Shown piece after piece: positions 1 to 7,808 of a stretch of 16,921 nt of DNA. A model generated the notes under the pieces. The model was not told the DNA's origin. It saw only the letters and a list, made by a program, of their open reading frames with translations, and searched no databases. Every line of letters begins with the position of its first letter. The stretch's first letter is position 1. Position numbers and translations under genes: made by a program. Source of the stretch: Bryobacteraceae bacterium (GTDB lineage: Bacteria; Acidobacteriota; Terriglobia; Bryobacterales; Bryobacteraceae); the NCBI GenBank assembly GCA_019686145.1, contig JADGHK010000007.1, positions 1 to 16,921 of the forward strand. The letters run 5' to 3'.

Positions 1-114
1 CAGGGCGCTTGGATGAATCCTTCGCGCCCCAATTCCCCTTCTGCTGGCCTTGGCGTAAGCTAGTAAGAAGGACGAATTTGTCTTCTGCGGTAAAATGGAA
101 GACACGCCCACCCT

Positions 115-2907
115 ATGATTGATGCCATCCTTGCCAAGATATTCGGGACGAAGAACGAGCGCGAGATAAAAGCATTGCGGCCGCTCGTCTCCGCGATCAA
201 CGATCTCGAGCCGCGGCTGATGGCATTATCCGACGCCGAGCTGGCGGCGAAAACGGCCGAATTCAAGAGCCGCCTGGACCAGGGAGCAACCCTCGACGAC
301 CTCCTGGTGGAAGCGTTCGCGGTCTGCCGTGAAGCGGGGCGCCGGGTTCTGAACATGCGGCACTTCGATGTTCAGCTCATCGGCGGAATGGTGCTTCACG
401 CCGGCAAGATCGCAGAGATGAAGACCGGTGAAGGTAAGACGCTGGTCGCCACGCTTCCGGTATATCTGAACGCTCTCGCCGGACGCGGCGTTCACGTCGT
501 CACGGTCAACGACTACCTCGCACGGCGTGACGCGGAGTGGATGGGCCGCCTGTACAAGTTCCTCGGGCTGTCCGTCGGCGTCATCGTGCACGACCTTGAC
601 GATCGCGAGCGCAGACAAGCCTACGCTTGCGATATCACCTACGGCACCAACAACGAGTTCGGTTTTGATTACCTCCGGGACAACATGAAGTTCCGGATTG
701 AGGACTGTGTCCAGCGGGAGCACTACTACGCCATCGTCGACGAGGTGGACTCGATTCTGATCGATGAGGCACGAACCCCGCTGATCATCTCCGGTCCGAG
801 CGAAGAATCCACCGACAAGTACTATAAGGTTAACCGCATCATCCCGAAACTCGTCCGCGGTGAGGTCATCGAGGGCAAGGAGCCCGGTCAAAAGTTTCTG
901 ACGGGCGACTACACGGTGGACGAAAAGCATCGAAGCGTCGCGCTGACGGATGAAGGCTTCGACAAGGCTGCCCGGCTGCTTGGACTTCCAAACCTGTACG
1001 ACATCGAGCACATCGAATGGAAGCATCATGTCGAACAGGCGCTAAAGGCCCACGTTCTCTTCCATCTCGACAAAGACTATGTCGTCAAGGACGGCGAAGT
1101 CATCATCGTCGACGAGTTCACCGGACGACTGATGCCTGGCCGCCGGTGGAGCGACGGACTCCATCAGGCTGTGGAAGCGAAGGAAGGCGTCAAGATCCAG
1201 CGAGAGAATCAGACGCTCGCGACCATCACCTTCCAGAATTACTTCCGCATGTACAAGAAGCTGGCCGGCATGACCGGTACGGCGGAAACCGAGGCGGCTG
1301 AGTTCAGCAAGATCTACAACCTCGATGTTGTCGTGATCCCGACGAACCGGCCCATGATCCGGGTCGAGCATCCCGACATCGTCTACAGAACCGAAGAGGA
1401 GAAGTTCCGGAACGCAGCCAAGCTCATTAAGGAACTGAACGAGAAAGGACAGCCTGTTCTTGTCGGCACGATCTCGGTCGAGAAGTCCGAGAAGCTCTCA
1501 GCCATTCTAAAGAAGATGGGCGTCAAGCACGAAGTGCTGAACGCCAAGAACCACGAGCGCGAAGCGTACATCGTTGCGCAGGCCGGCCGCAAGGGAGCCG
1601 TGACCGTCTCCACCAACATGGCCGGCCGTGGCACGGACATTCTGCTTGGCGGCAACCCCGAGTACCTGACCCGGGAGCAGCTCCGCAAGCAGGGGAAAGA
1701 TCCGGACCAGGTCTCGAAAGAAGAATGGGATGCCGTGTACCAGCAGGTGAAGGAGCAGACCGACCGGGAACACGACGAAGTCGTGGCTTTGGGCGGTCTT
1801 TATATTGTTGGTACGGAACGGCACGAGTCGCGGCGCATTGACAATCAGCTTCGAGGCCGCGCGGGCCGTCAGGGCGATCCCGGAGAGTCGCGCTTCTTCC
1901 TCTCCCTCCAGGACGATCTGCTTCGTATCTTCGGCGGCGAGCGAATCCAGAACCTGATGCTCCGGCTTGGGATGGAAGAGGACGTCCCGATTGAATCGAA
2001 GCTCATCACCAAGCGGATTGCCGCTGCGCAGAAGGCGGTTGAGGCGCAGAACTTCTCCGCGCGGAAGCACCTGCTCGAATACGACGACGTCATGAACAAG
2101 CAGCGCCAGGCGGTGTACGCACTGCGGCGCAGTCTGCTTGAAGGGAAGGACCAGAAGGAACGCATCCTGGACATGATTCGAGGAAGCGTTGCCGCATTCC
2201 TCGATATGCGCTGTGCGGAAGATCTCCACCCGGACAACTGGGACCTGGAGGGATTCCAGACAGATATCCTCACGCAGTTTGGCGTTCGCGTTGATCCATC
2301 CGAGCTCCGTCTTCTGAATCGCGCCGAACTGGAAGAGCACGTCTTCGAGCAGCTCATGCGGAAGTATGAGGAGAAGGAACAGCTCATTGGCGCAGAAGCG
2401 ATGCGCGAAACCGAGCGGATTATCCTTCTCAATGTCATCGACAGCCAGTGGAAGGACCACTTGCTGTCGATGGACCACCTGAAGGAAGGCATCGGACTGC
2501 GCGGGTACGGCCAGAAGGATCCGCTGGTTGAATACAAGAAGGAATCCTTCCTCCTCTTCCAGGACATGATGGACCGGATCGAGGACGAGACGCTGCGGTA
2601 CTTGTTCTTCCTCCGGGTCGAGGAGGGGCCGCGCCCCTTGGACTACGTGAACGAAGAGGGTCCCGAAGAGGACGAGCAGATGGTTGCTGTGAGCCACGAA
2701 CAGCGCCGGGCTGCCCAAGCCTCGATCGAGGACTTTACGCGGAACATCCAACGCAAGAAAGAGCGTGAGCTCGCTGAGCTTCAGTTCGTCGGCGGTGAGA
2801 GCTCCTCTAAGCCGCAACAGGTGGTGAGGTCCAACAAAGTGGGTCGCAATGACCCCTGTCCCTGCGGCAGCGGAAAGAAATATAAGAAATGCTGCGGCGC
2901 TGCCTGA
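115..2907 (+). CDS. secA: Preprotein translocase subunit SecA
   Basis: SecA is the ATPase motor that pushes unfolded preproteins through the SecYEG channel at the inner membrane. The 930-residue product is close to the usual length (E. coli 901). Visible motifs are Walker A GEGKT at 105-109 (Lys108, the same number as in E. coli), Walker B/DEAD-like VDEVD at about 208-212, the helicase-type segment TNMAGRGTDI and the arginine-rich motif QLRGRAGRQGD. The C-terminus is the SecB/ribosome-binding zinc tail: Cys915, Cys917, Cys926 and Cys927 in a CxCx8CC pattern. ATG 115 is chosen because the N-terminus (MIDAILAKIFGTKNERE) aligns with the known start of SecA; no strong Shine-Dalgarno is visible. 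A TAAAAT at 91-96 could be a -10 box, but it lacks a convincing -35. The last 19 bases overlap the next gene. Confidence 0.99.
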   Translation: MIDAILAKIFGTKNEREIKALRPLVSAINDLEPRLMALSDAELAAKTAEFKSRLDQGATLDDLLVEAFAVCREAGRRVLNMRHFDVQLIGGMVLHAGKIAEMKTGEGKTLVATLPVYLNALAGRGVHVVTVNDYLARRDAEWMGRLYKFLGLSVGVIVHDLDDRERRQAYACDITYGTNNEFGFDYLRDNMKFRIEDCVQREHYYAIVDEVDSILIDEARTPLIISGPSEESTDKYYKVNRIIPKLVRGEVIEGKEPGQKFLTGDYTVDEKHRSVALTDEGFDKAARLLGLPNLYDIEHIEWKHHVEQALKAHVLFHLDKDYVVKDGEVIIVDEFTGRLMPGRRWSDGLHQAVEAKEGVKIQRENQTLATITFQNYFRMYKKLAGMTGTAETEAAEFSKIYNLDVVVIPTNRPMIRVEHPDIVYRTEEEKFRNAAKLIKELNEKGQPVLVGTISVEKSEKLSAILKKMGVKHEVLNAKNHEREAYIVAQAGRKGAVTVSTNMAGRGTDILLGGNPEYLTREQLRKQGKDPDQVSKEEWDAVYQQVKEQTDREHDEVVALGGLYIVGTERHESRRIDNQLRGRAGRQGDPGESRFFLSLQDDLLRIFGGERIQNLMLRLGMEEDVPIESKLITKRIAAAQKAVEAQNFSARKHLLEYDDVMNKQRQAVYALRRSLLEGKDQKERILDMIRGSVAAFLDMRCAEDLHPDNWDLEGFQTDILTQFGVRVDPSELRLLNRAELEEHVFEQLMRKYEEKEQLIGAEAMRETERIILLNVIDSQWKDHLLSMDHLKEGIGLRGYGQKDPLVEYKKESFLLFQDMMDRIEDETLRYLFFLRVEEGPRPLDYVNEEGPEEDEQMVAVSHEQRRAAQASIEDFTRNIQRKKERELAELQFVGGESSSKPQQVVRSNKVGRNDPCPCGSGKKYKKCCGAA

Positions 2908-3824
2908 TCCTGCTCCTGGCGCTGGTTCCCCTTGGAATCCGGGCGGCTGACAGCTCACTGCTGCCCGAGCAGATCGGAAACTTCAAGAAGTCCGATCAAC
3001 TTCCTGCGCCTGAGCTGGATTCTGCTCTGGCAAACGAATTTGGCCTGGTGAGCGCGGAGTCTGTCCGGTACGGCGGCGCCCGGCCGTTTACCGTGACTGC
3101 CTACCGCCTGAAGGACCACACCGGCGCTGTCGCTCTTTGGCAGGCGTTCCAGTCCGAGGACGGAATCTGGCGGCAAACCGGCAACTACGTCCTCCACTTC
3201 ACCGGCATCCGGCCCGGGAAAGCGCTGCTGGCGGACCTTGAGACCCGCCTGCCCGGACTCGCAGGCGGTCCGCCGCCTCCACTGACTAAGTATTTGCCCA
3301 GGAAGGGCTTAATCGCGAAATCCGAACGCTACGCCCTTGGTCCCGGCTCCCTCCAACGCTTCGAGCCCCGGATTGCCGGAAACCTCGTCCGGTTCGACTT
3401 GGGCGCCGAGGCGCAGCTTGCCAGGTACCGGGTTGGCCAGTCCAACGTAGACTTGGCAATCTTCTCCTATCCTACGCCTCAGATGGCCCGTCAGCTCCTG
3501 CCGGTCTTCGAGAAGCTGGAGGGCGCCATCGTAAAGCGGTCCGGCCCGCTCGTCGCCGTCGCCTTCGGTCCCCAGGAAGCGGCCTCCCAGGTGCTTGGTC
3601 CAATTGAATATCGCGCGAAGCTGGTGATGAACGAACCGACCCGGGACTATGACGGGAATCCGGGCGATCTGCTCATCGCCATCTTTGAAATGACCGGGTA
3701 TATCCTGCTGTTCTGTATTGGAGCCGGGCTGCTCGTTGCCGGCGTTCGCCGTTTGTCCGATCGAATATTTGGCAGTTCAGATGCTCGGGATCCGATGACT
3801 CTGCTGCACCTCGAAGACAAATAA
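2889..3824 (+). CDS. Exported, C-terminally anchored DUF6599-like protein
   Basis: This is a 311-residue protein of unknown function. It starts with a signal-peptide-like segment (residues 1-19, ending LGIRA), followed by LLPEQIGNFKKSD, which resembles the opening of DUF6599-type proteins found in Acidobacteriota (recalled resemblance, not searched). A single hydrophobic helix lies at about 261-286 (LLIAIFEMTGYILLF...), with a short basic/polar tail after it. This predicts a periplasmic domain of about 240 residues held in the inner membrane. The ATG lies inside the end of secA (19-base overlap), with only a poor A-rich Shine-Dalgarno (AAGAAA), so translation is probably coupled to secA. The neighbour hints at an envelope or export link but proves nothing. 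No catalytic motif is recognised. Confidence 0.85.
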   Translation: MLRRCLILLLALVPLGIRAADSSLLPEQIGNFKKSDQLPAPELDSALANEFGLVSAESVRYGGARPFTVTAYRLKDHTGAVALWQAFQSEDGIWRQTGNYVLHFTGIRPGKALLADLETRLPGLAGGPPPPLTKYLPRKGLIAKSERYALGPGSLQRFEPRIAGNLVRFDLGAEAQLARYRVGQSNVDLAIFSYPTPQMARQLLPVFEKLEGAIVKRSGPLVAVAFGPQEAASQVLGPIEYRAKLVMNEPTRDYDGNPGDLLIAIFEMTGYILLFCIGAGLLVAGVRRLSDRIFGSSDARDPMTLLHLEDK

Positions 3825-3857
3825 CTTCAAATAAATCTCTGATTTACACGCAAAGAC

Positions 3858-3880
3858 CTGCCGTTTGAAGCCAACGGCGG
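3858..3880 (+). other. RNA hairpin in a GEMM-like (c-di-GMP-I) context
   Basis: The arms CTGCCGTT and AACGGCGG (one G-T pair) enclose a 7-base loop. The hairpin is preceded by ACGCAAAG (3848-3855) and followed by ATGGCAGC (3882-3889), in the order of two conserved segments of the GEMM c-di-GMP-I riboswitch. A competing pairing of CTGCC with GGCAG (3858-3862 with 3884-3888) is also possible. I could not find a convincing closing P1 stem or a GNRA-capped second hairpin upstream, so riboswitch identity is only a possibility. Confidence 0.25.
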
Positions 3881-3974
3881 AATGGCAGCTCCGGCCGGGC
3901 GAAAATTGACAATCTCTCGCAAATAATTGATCTACAGGCACTTGAATCATTGACAGCCGTTTCGGTTTTTCCTC

Positions 3975-4002
3975 TTGACTTGCCATCCCCTCTAGCCATA
4001 AC
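3975..4002 (+). promoter_or_regulatory. Sigma70-type promoter for the predicted small RNA
   Basis: A -35 box TTGACT (3975-3980) is separated by 16 bases from a -10 box CATAAC (3997-4002), which matches TATAAT at four of six positions. A start would be expected at about 4008-4011, immediately upstream of three RNA hairpins. Two perfect TTGACA hexamers lie further upstream (3906-3911, 3950-3955) but have no good -10 partner. Confidence 0.5.
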
Positions 4003-4008
4003 ATCCAA

Positions 4009-4132
4009 TCACACACAGGTTTCGACGGTTGCGTTTCCGTCGAGTCTGATTCTCCCATGAACATCACCCCCAGCTGATTGCTGGGGCAAAGAAATGCTCA
4101 CCTTGGGTTCAAGGTGAGCATTTCTATTTTTT
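4009..4132 (+). ncRNA. Predicted small RNA with three hairpins and an intrinsic terminator
   Basis: The predicted transcript is about 125 nt, starting 6-8 bases after the -10 box at 3997-4002. Hairpin 1 has perfect 7-bp arms TCGACGG (4022-4028) and CCGTCGA (4037-4043) with an 8-base loop. Hairpin 2 has arms CCCCAGC (4068-4074) and GCTGGGG (4080-4086) with a 5-base loop. Hairpin 3 is the terminator. The only open frame inside is a six-codon ATG...TGA (4057-4077) without a ribosome-binding site. The layout of promoter, hairpins and terminator in 160 bases is typical of a free-standing small RNA. I do not recognise the family. It could instead be the trailer of the secA operon transcript ending at the same terminator. 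The 5' end is inferred. Confidence 0.45.
4091..4132 (+). terminator. Strong Rho-independent terminator
   Basis: There is a perfect 15-bp inverted repeat, GAAATGCTCACCTTG (4091-4105) and its complement (4110-4124), with a GGTT loop, followed by TATTTTTT (4125-4132). It should end transcription coming from secA/DUF6599 and from the predicted small RNA, and so isolate the ABC transporter gene that starts 52 bases later. Confidence 0.93.
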
Positions 4133-4149
4133 ACCACCGTATACAAACC

Positions 4150-4161
4150 AATGAATTCATT
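4150..4161. promoter_or_regulatory. 12-bp perfect palindrome ahead of the ABC transporter gene
   Basis: AATGAATTCATT is a perfect palindrome lying between the terminator and the transporter start, 23 bases before the ATG. Its position suits an operator for a dimeric regulator, but palindromes of this size also occur by chance in a window of this length. No convincing -35/-10 pair is visible around it. Confidence 0.2.
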
Positions 4162-4184
4162 CTTCCGGTTGCTAAACTAATGAT

Positions 4185-6017
4185 ATGCATCCCCATTCGG
4201 CCCGCCGGATGGCCTCAATCGGCTGGCGGGACCGGTTCGTGGCGCTACGGAATCTTCCCCCCTTGCTCAAGATGGTCTGGGCAACCAGCCCCCTGCTCGC
4301 AGGCGGTGGACTCGCGTTACGCCTGCTCGCTGCCGTCGTTCCCGTCACCGCGCTCTGGGTCGGCAAGCTCATAATCGACCAGACGGTCAAGATTATTTCC
4401 GGGGATGCCACTGGATCCATATCTCGAATCTGGCTGCTGCTGGGAGCCGAACTGGCTCTCGCAGTCCTGGGTGACGTGCTCGGGCGCTGCATCACGCTAT
4501 GTGATAGCCTGCTGGGCGATAAGTTCACAAACCATGTAAGCCTCCGGCTGATGGAGCATGCCGGGAAGCTGGACCTGGTGTCCTTTGAGGATCCGGCGTT
4601 CTACGACAAGCTTGAGCGCGCGCGGCGGCAGACTTCGGACCGGATGGGCATGCTCGCTCTCCTGGCGTCCATGCTTCAGAACGGCATCACGCTCGTGTTC
4701 CTGTCTGCGGGTCTGGTGTGGTTTTCCCCGTGGTTCCTGGTGGTCCTCGTGGCCGCCCTGGCGCCTGTCTTCCTTGGGGAATCGCATTTCGCACAGCTTG
4801 GATACTCCATGCTGTACCGGTGGACCCCGCAGAGGAGGCAATTGGACTACCTGCGGTTTCTGGCCGCCAGCAATCAGAGCGCGAAGGAAGTCAAAATCTT
4901 TGGCTTGAGCCCCTATCTCATTCAAAAAGCGGAGGAATTGTTCTCCAGCTTCTACTTTGAGAATTGCAGGCTCGCCGTTCGCCGGGCCGCCGCGGGGAGC
5001 GCTTTAAACCTCCTGCCCACGGCAACCTACTACGGCGCCTACGCGCTGATCCTTCAGCGGACGCTGTCGGGCAGCCTCTCGGTGGGCGATCTGACGTTCC
5101 TGGCCGGCGCTTTCCTGCGGTCCCGGACGCTGCTCCAAACGATGTTCGCCAACTTGACAAACGTTTCCGAGCAGGCGCTTTACGTTAAGGATCTTTTCGA
5201 TTTTTTCGACACTCAGCCAACAGTCGTATCAAAGCCCGGAGCCATTCCTGCCCCCAGACCGATCTCGAAGGGGTTCGAATTCCGGCAGGTTTCCTTCTCG
5301 TATCCCGGCTCCAGCCGCTTGGTGCTGCGAGACGTCAGCTTCTGCCTGGAACGGGGACAAAAGATCGCTTTGATTGGAGAAAACGGAGCCGGAAAGACAA
5401 CGCTTGTGAAGCTGCTCGCCCGCCTCTACGACCCGACATCCGGCAGCATCCTCCTTGATGGAATCGACCTGCGCGAGTACGATGTCGATGATTTGCGCCG
5501 TGAGATCGGTGTCATCTTCCAGGATTATGTTCGCTATGACATGAAGGCGCGCGACAATATTGGTCTCGGTCGAGTCGAAGAACTGTTCAACCAGGAGAGG
5601 ATCGAAAGCTCGGCGCAAAAAAGCCTGGCCAGTTCGGTGATATCCGGGCTGCCTGCGGGCTTTGATCAAATGCTGGGAAGGAGATTTGAAGGAGGCGTAG
5701 ATCTTTCTACGGGCCAATGGCAGAAAGTAGCGCTGGCCCGAGCTTACATGCGCGATGCGCAAGTTCTCATTCTGGATGAGCCCACGGCGAGCCTCGACGC
5801 CCGCGCTGAGTATGAAGTCTTTCAGCGATTCTCAGACCTTACTCGCGACAAAACCGCCGTATTAATTTCCCACCGCTTTTCCACAGTTCGGATGGCAGAC
5901 CGAATCCTGGTACTGGAAGACGGGACGGTTCTGGAACAGGGGTCGCACAAGCAACTCCTGGAATTAGGCGGAAGGTACGCGGAACTTTTCGAGCTCCAGG
6001 CGGCCGGGTACAGGTGA
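4185..6017 (+). CDS. ABC transporter, fused membrane and ATP-binding domains (exporter half-transporter)
   Basis: The 610-residue protein has the type IV exporter layout: a six-helix membrane domain (about 30-340), then a nucleotide-binding domain (about 365-605). It would dimerise in the inner membrane and export a substrate using ATP. Motifs seen are Walker A GENGAGKT 398-405, Q-loop Gln446 (GVIFQD), a signature LSTGQ at 507-511 in place of LSGGQ, Walker B VLILDEP 527-533 with catalytic Glu532, D-loop SLDA 536-539 and H-loop His563. All catalytic residues are present. The variant signature followed by WQKVALARA resembles exporters found with natural-product and peptide-export loci, but no biosynthetic or peptide gene lies nearby, so the substrate is unknown. 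The start is uncertain: ATG 4185 and ATG 4209 are both possible and neither has a good Shine-Dalgarno. Confidence 0.95.
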   Translation: MHPHSARRMASIGWRDRFVALRNLPPLLKMVWATSPLLAGGGLALRLLAAVVPVTALWVGKLIIDQTVKIISGDATGSISRIWLLLGAELALAVLGDVLGRCITLCDSLLGDKFTNHVSLRLMEHAGKLDLVSFEDPAFYDKLERARRQTSDRMGMLALLASMLQNGITLVFLSAGLVWFSPWFLVVLVAALAPVFLGESHFAQLGYSMLYRWTPQRRQLDYLRFLAASNQSAKEVKIFGLSPYLIQKAEELFSSFYFENCRLAVRRAAAGSALNLLPTATYYGAYALILQRTLSGSLSVGDLTFLAGAFLRSRTLLQTMFANLTNVSEQALYVKDLFDFFDTQPTVVSKPGAIPAPRPISKGFEFRQVSFSYPGSSRLVLRDVSFCLERGQKIALIGENGAGKTTLVKLLARLYDPTSGSILLDGIDLREYDVDDLRREIGVIFQDYVRYDMKARDNIGLGRVEELFNQERIESSAQKSLASSVISGLPAGFDQMLGRRFEGGVDLSTGQWQKVALARAYMRDAQVLILDEPTASLDARAEYEVFQRFSDLTRDKTAVLISHRFSTVRMADRILVLEDGTVLEQGSHKQLLELGGRYAELFELQAAGYR

Positions 6018-6019
6018 TC

Positions 6020-6040
6020 GACAAATAGAGAGAGTTTGTC
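6020..6040 (+). promoter_or_regulatory. Short inverted repeat upstream of rnj
   Basis: GACAAA (6020-6025) and TTTGTC (6035-6040) form a 6-bp AT-rich inverted repeat around a 9-base purine-rich spacer, directly after the transporter stop codon and 38 bases before the rnj ATG. It is too weak and lacks the T-run for a terminator. It could be an operator-like site or nothing. No clear promoter is seen in this 61-base gap, so rnj may be read through from the transporter gene. Confidence 0.2.
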
Positions 6041-6078
6041 CACGACCATAACTACGGGAATGTTAGTCTGAAGTCTTT

Positions 6079-7749
6079 ATGGCCGAGCATACGTTGCAAA
6101 TCATCCCGCTCGGTGGCCTCGGAGAATTCGGCATGAATTCCATGGCCATCCGCTATGGCGATGACATCATCGTCGTCGACGCCGGGATGATGTTTCCTGA
6201 CGCGGAATTGCTGGGCGTAGATATCGTGACGCCCGATTTCACTTACCTCGAGGAGAATGCCCAACATGTCCGCGGGCTGATTCTTACTCATGGGCACGAA
6301 GATCATATTGGCGCGGTCCCGTTTCTGCTAGGGACGCTGAATATACCGATCTATGGCACCGCATTCACGCTGGCTCTCGTGGAGCGGCGTCTGGAGGAGC
6401 ACGAGCTGCTCGACCAGACCAGGCTGCATCCTGTGAAGCCCGGCCAAAAGATTACGATCGGTCCGTTTACCGTTGAATTCATCCATGTCACGCATTCGAT
6501 CGTGAGCGCCGTCGCGCTCGCGATTACGACGCCCCTCGGCGTGATTATCCATACCGGAGATTTCAAGGTCGATCCGACTCCGACGGATAACGAGCTGTTC
6601 GACCTGCATACGCTGGCTGAATACGGTAAGCGGGGTGTCCTGCTGCTGCTCTCCGATTCAACGAACGTCGATCGTCCGGGCTATACCGAAAGCGAGCAGG
6701 CGGTTCGCCCGCGCTTTGAAGACATCCTGAACCGCGCCGAACGCCGCGTCGTCGTCTCCTGCTTCAGCTCTTCGATCCACCGGATCCAGCTTCTGCTGGA
6801 CCTTGCCTCCGAATACGGCCGCAAGGTCGCCTTCATCGGAAGAAGCATGCTGAGCGCGACAGAAATCGCTCACAATCTCGGGTTCCTGCATATTCCCGAT
6901 GGAATCCTGCTTCGCCCTCAGGATATTATGCAGGCTCAGCCCGGCAAGGTCCTTGTGATTATTTCGGGAACACAAGGGGAGCCGATGTCGGCGCTGTCGC
7001 GCGTCGCCGTGGATAATCATAAAAACCTGTCCATTGAACCCGGCGATACGGTCGTTTTGAGTTCCCGAATTATTCCGGGCAACGAGAAGGCCATCTACCG
7101 GATGATTAATCACGTGGCCCGGCGCGGGGCCGATGTGATCTATGGCTCGATGAACCCGCCGATCCACGTCAGCGGGCACGGCAGCTCGGAAGAGCTGAGG
7201 CTCATCCTCAACCTCGTCCGCCCTCGCTATTTTGTCCCGATTCATGGCGAGTACCGGCAGTTAGCCAAGCACGTGTCGCTCGCGCAGCACCTCCGCCATT
7301 CCGGGTTGGAAGAGAGCTTCATCCTCGAAACGGGCCAAACGCTCGAAATCGACCAATACGGAGCGCGCAAGGGCGCAAAGGTTCCGGTAGGCCGCGTCTG
7401 TATCGATTCGGGCAGCATCGACGAGGTTGTCGAAGATATGGTGATCCGGGATCGCCGCCACCTGTCGGAGGACGGCTTCGTGCTGCCGATCATCGCAATC
7501 AACAAGAACACAGGAAAGGCGGAGGGATTGCCCGAAATTGTCAGCCGCGGCTTCATCTCTTCGGAGAGCACCTCGGAGATCCTCAACCTGGCACGCCAGG
7601 TTGTCATGCGGACGCTCGAGTCCTCGACTGCCGAAGAACGCTCGGATTGGGGTGTGATCCAGGAGAAGATCCGGACGGATCTCAAGCGGTTCCTCTCAAA
7701 AGAGACGCAGCGGCGTCCTCTGATTATGCCGGTGATTCTCGAAGTGTAG
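6079..7749 (+). CDS. rnj: Ribonuclease J
   Basis: RNase J is a cytoplasmic metallo-beta-lactamase/beta-CASP ribonuclease with endonuclease and 5'-3' exonuclease activity, used in mRNA decay and rRNA maturation. The 556-residue length matches the family. The metal-binding HGHEDH motif is at 71-76, with His139 (VTHS) and Asp161 (HTGDFKVD) as further ligands. The beta-CASP part carries SDSTN (about 192-196), SCFSSSIHR and SGTQGEPMSALSR. The C-terminal part has the family segment HVSGHGSSEE and ends in the RNase J C-terminal domain. ATG 6079 gives the expected family N-terminus (LQIIPLGGLGEFGMN), although the Shine-Dalgarno is weak. Presence of RNase J fits lineages such as Acidobacteriota. Confidence 0.97.
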   Translation: MAEHTLQIIPLGGLGEFGMNSMAIRYGDDIIVVDAGMMFPDAELLGVDIVTPDFTYLEENAQHVRGLILTHGHEDHIGAVPFLLGTLNIPIYGTAFTLALVERRLEEHELLDQTRLHPVKPGQKITIGPFTVEFIHVTHSIVSAVALAITTPLGVIIHTGDFKVDPTPTDNELFDLHTLAEYGKRGVLLLLSDSTNVDRPGYTESEQAVRPRFEDILNRAERRVVVSCFSSSIHRIQLLLDLASEYGRKVAFIGRSMLSATEIAHNLGFLHIPDGILLRPQDIMQAQPGKVLVIISGTQGEPMSALSRVAVDNHKNLSIEPGDTVVLSSRIIPGNEKAIYRMINHVARRGADVIYGSMNPPIHVSGHGSSEELRLILNLVRPRYFVPIHGEYRQLAKHVSLAQHLRHSGLEESFILETGQTLEIDQYGARKGAKVPVGRVCIDSGSIDEVVEDMVIRDRRHLSEDGFVLPIIAINKNTGKAEGLPEIVSRGFISSESTSEILNLARQVVMRTLESSTAEERSDWGVIQEKIRTDLKRFLSKETQRRPLIMPVILEV

Positions 7750-7808
7750 CGGATAGACGCCGCGATGCCCGTATTCACCCGCGCGCTGCGGGTCGCTATC
7801 CTAAAGAC

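Larger units (their letters stand above)
3825..4184. other. Non-coding interval between the secA operon and the ABC transporter gene
   Basis: These 360 bases hold no credible protein gene. From left to right they contain: a hairpin (arms 3858-3865 and 3873-3880) inside a sequence that recalls part of a c-di-GMP-I riboswitch; an AT-rich stretch with three TTGAC hexamers (3906, 3950, 3975); a sigma70-like promoter; a predicted small RNA with three hairpins ending in a strong terminator at 4091-4132; and a 12-bp palindrome (4150-4161) just before the ABC transporter gene. Base composition is clearly more AT-rich than the flanking genes. Confidence 0.8.

Noticed and set aside
1..63. Open frame from the left edge to a TAG at 61-63, possibly the tail of an upstream gene.
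   Set aside because: Only about 20 codons are visible, with no recognisable motif, so I cannot tell a gene end from chance.
91..96. TAAAAT as the -10 box of a secA promoter.
   Set aside because: No acceptable -35 lies 16-18 bases upstream and the leader would be only about 12 bases, so it is not listed as a feature.
226..1029. A 267-codon minus-strand frame inside secA.
   Set aside because: It lies wholly antisense to secA, has no domain, and mirrors codon bias of the real gene.
1507..2958. A 483-codon open frame on the minus strand opposite secA.
   Set aside because: It is antisense to an intact, unmistakable secA and its translation has no recognisable domain. Long antisense frames are expected in GC-rich codon-biased genes.
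4009..4132. Possible tmRNA, because GGTTTCGACGG and GGTTCAA resemble conserved tmRNA ends.
   Set aside because: The unit is only about 125 nt, has no alanine-tRNA-like acceptor stem or CCA end, and GGTTCAA forms the terminator loop. The similarity is short and coincidental.
4078..4374. A 98-codon plus-strand frame spanning the terminator and the start of the ABC transporter gene.
   Set aside because: It would have to be read through the strong terminator hairpin, overlaps the real transporter in another frame and has no recognisable motif.
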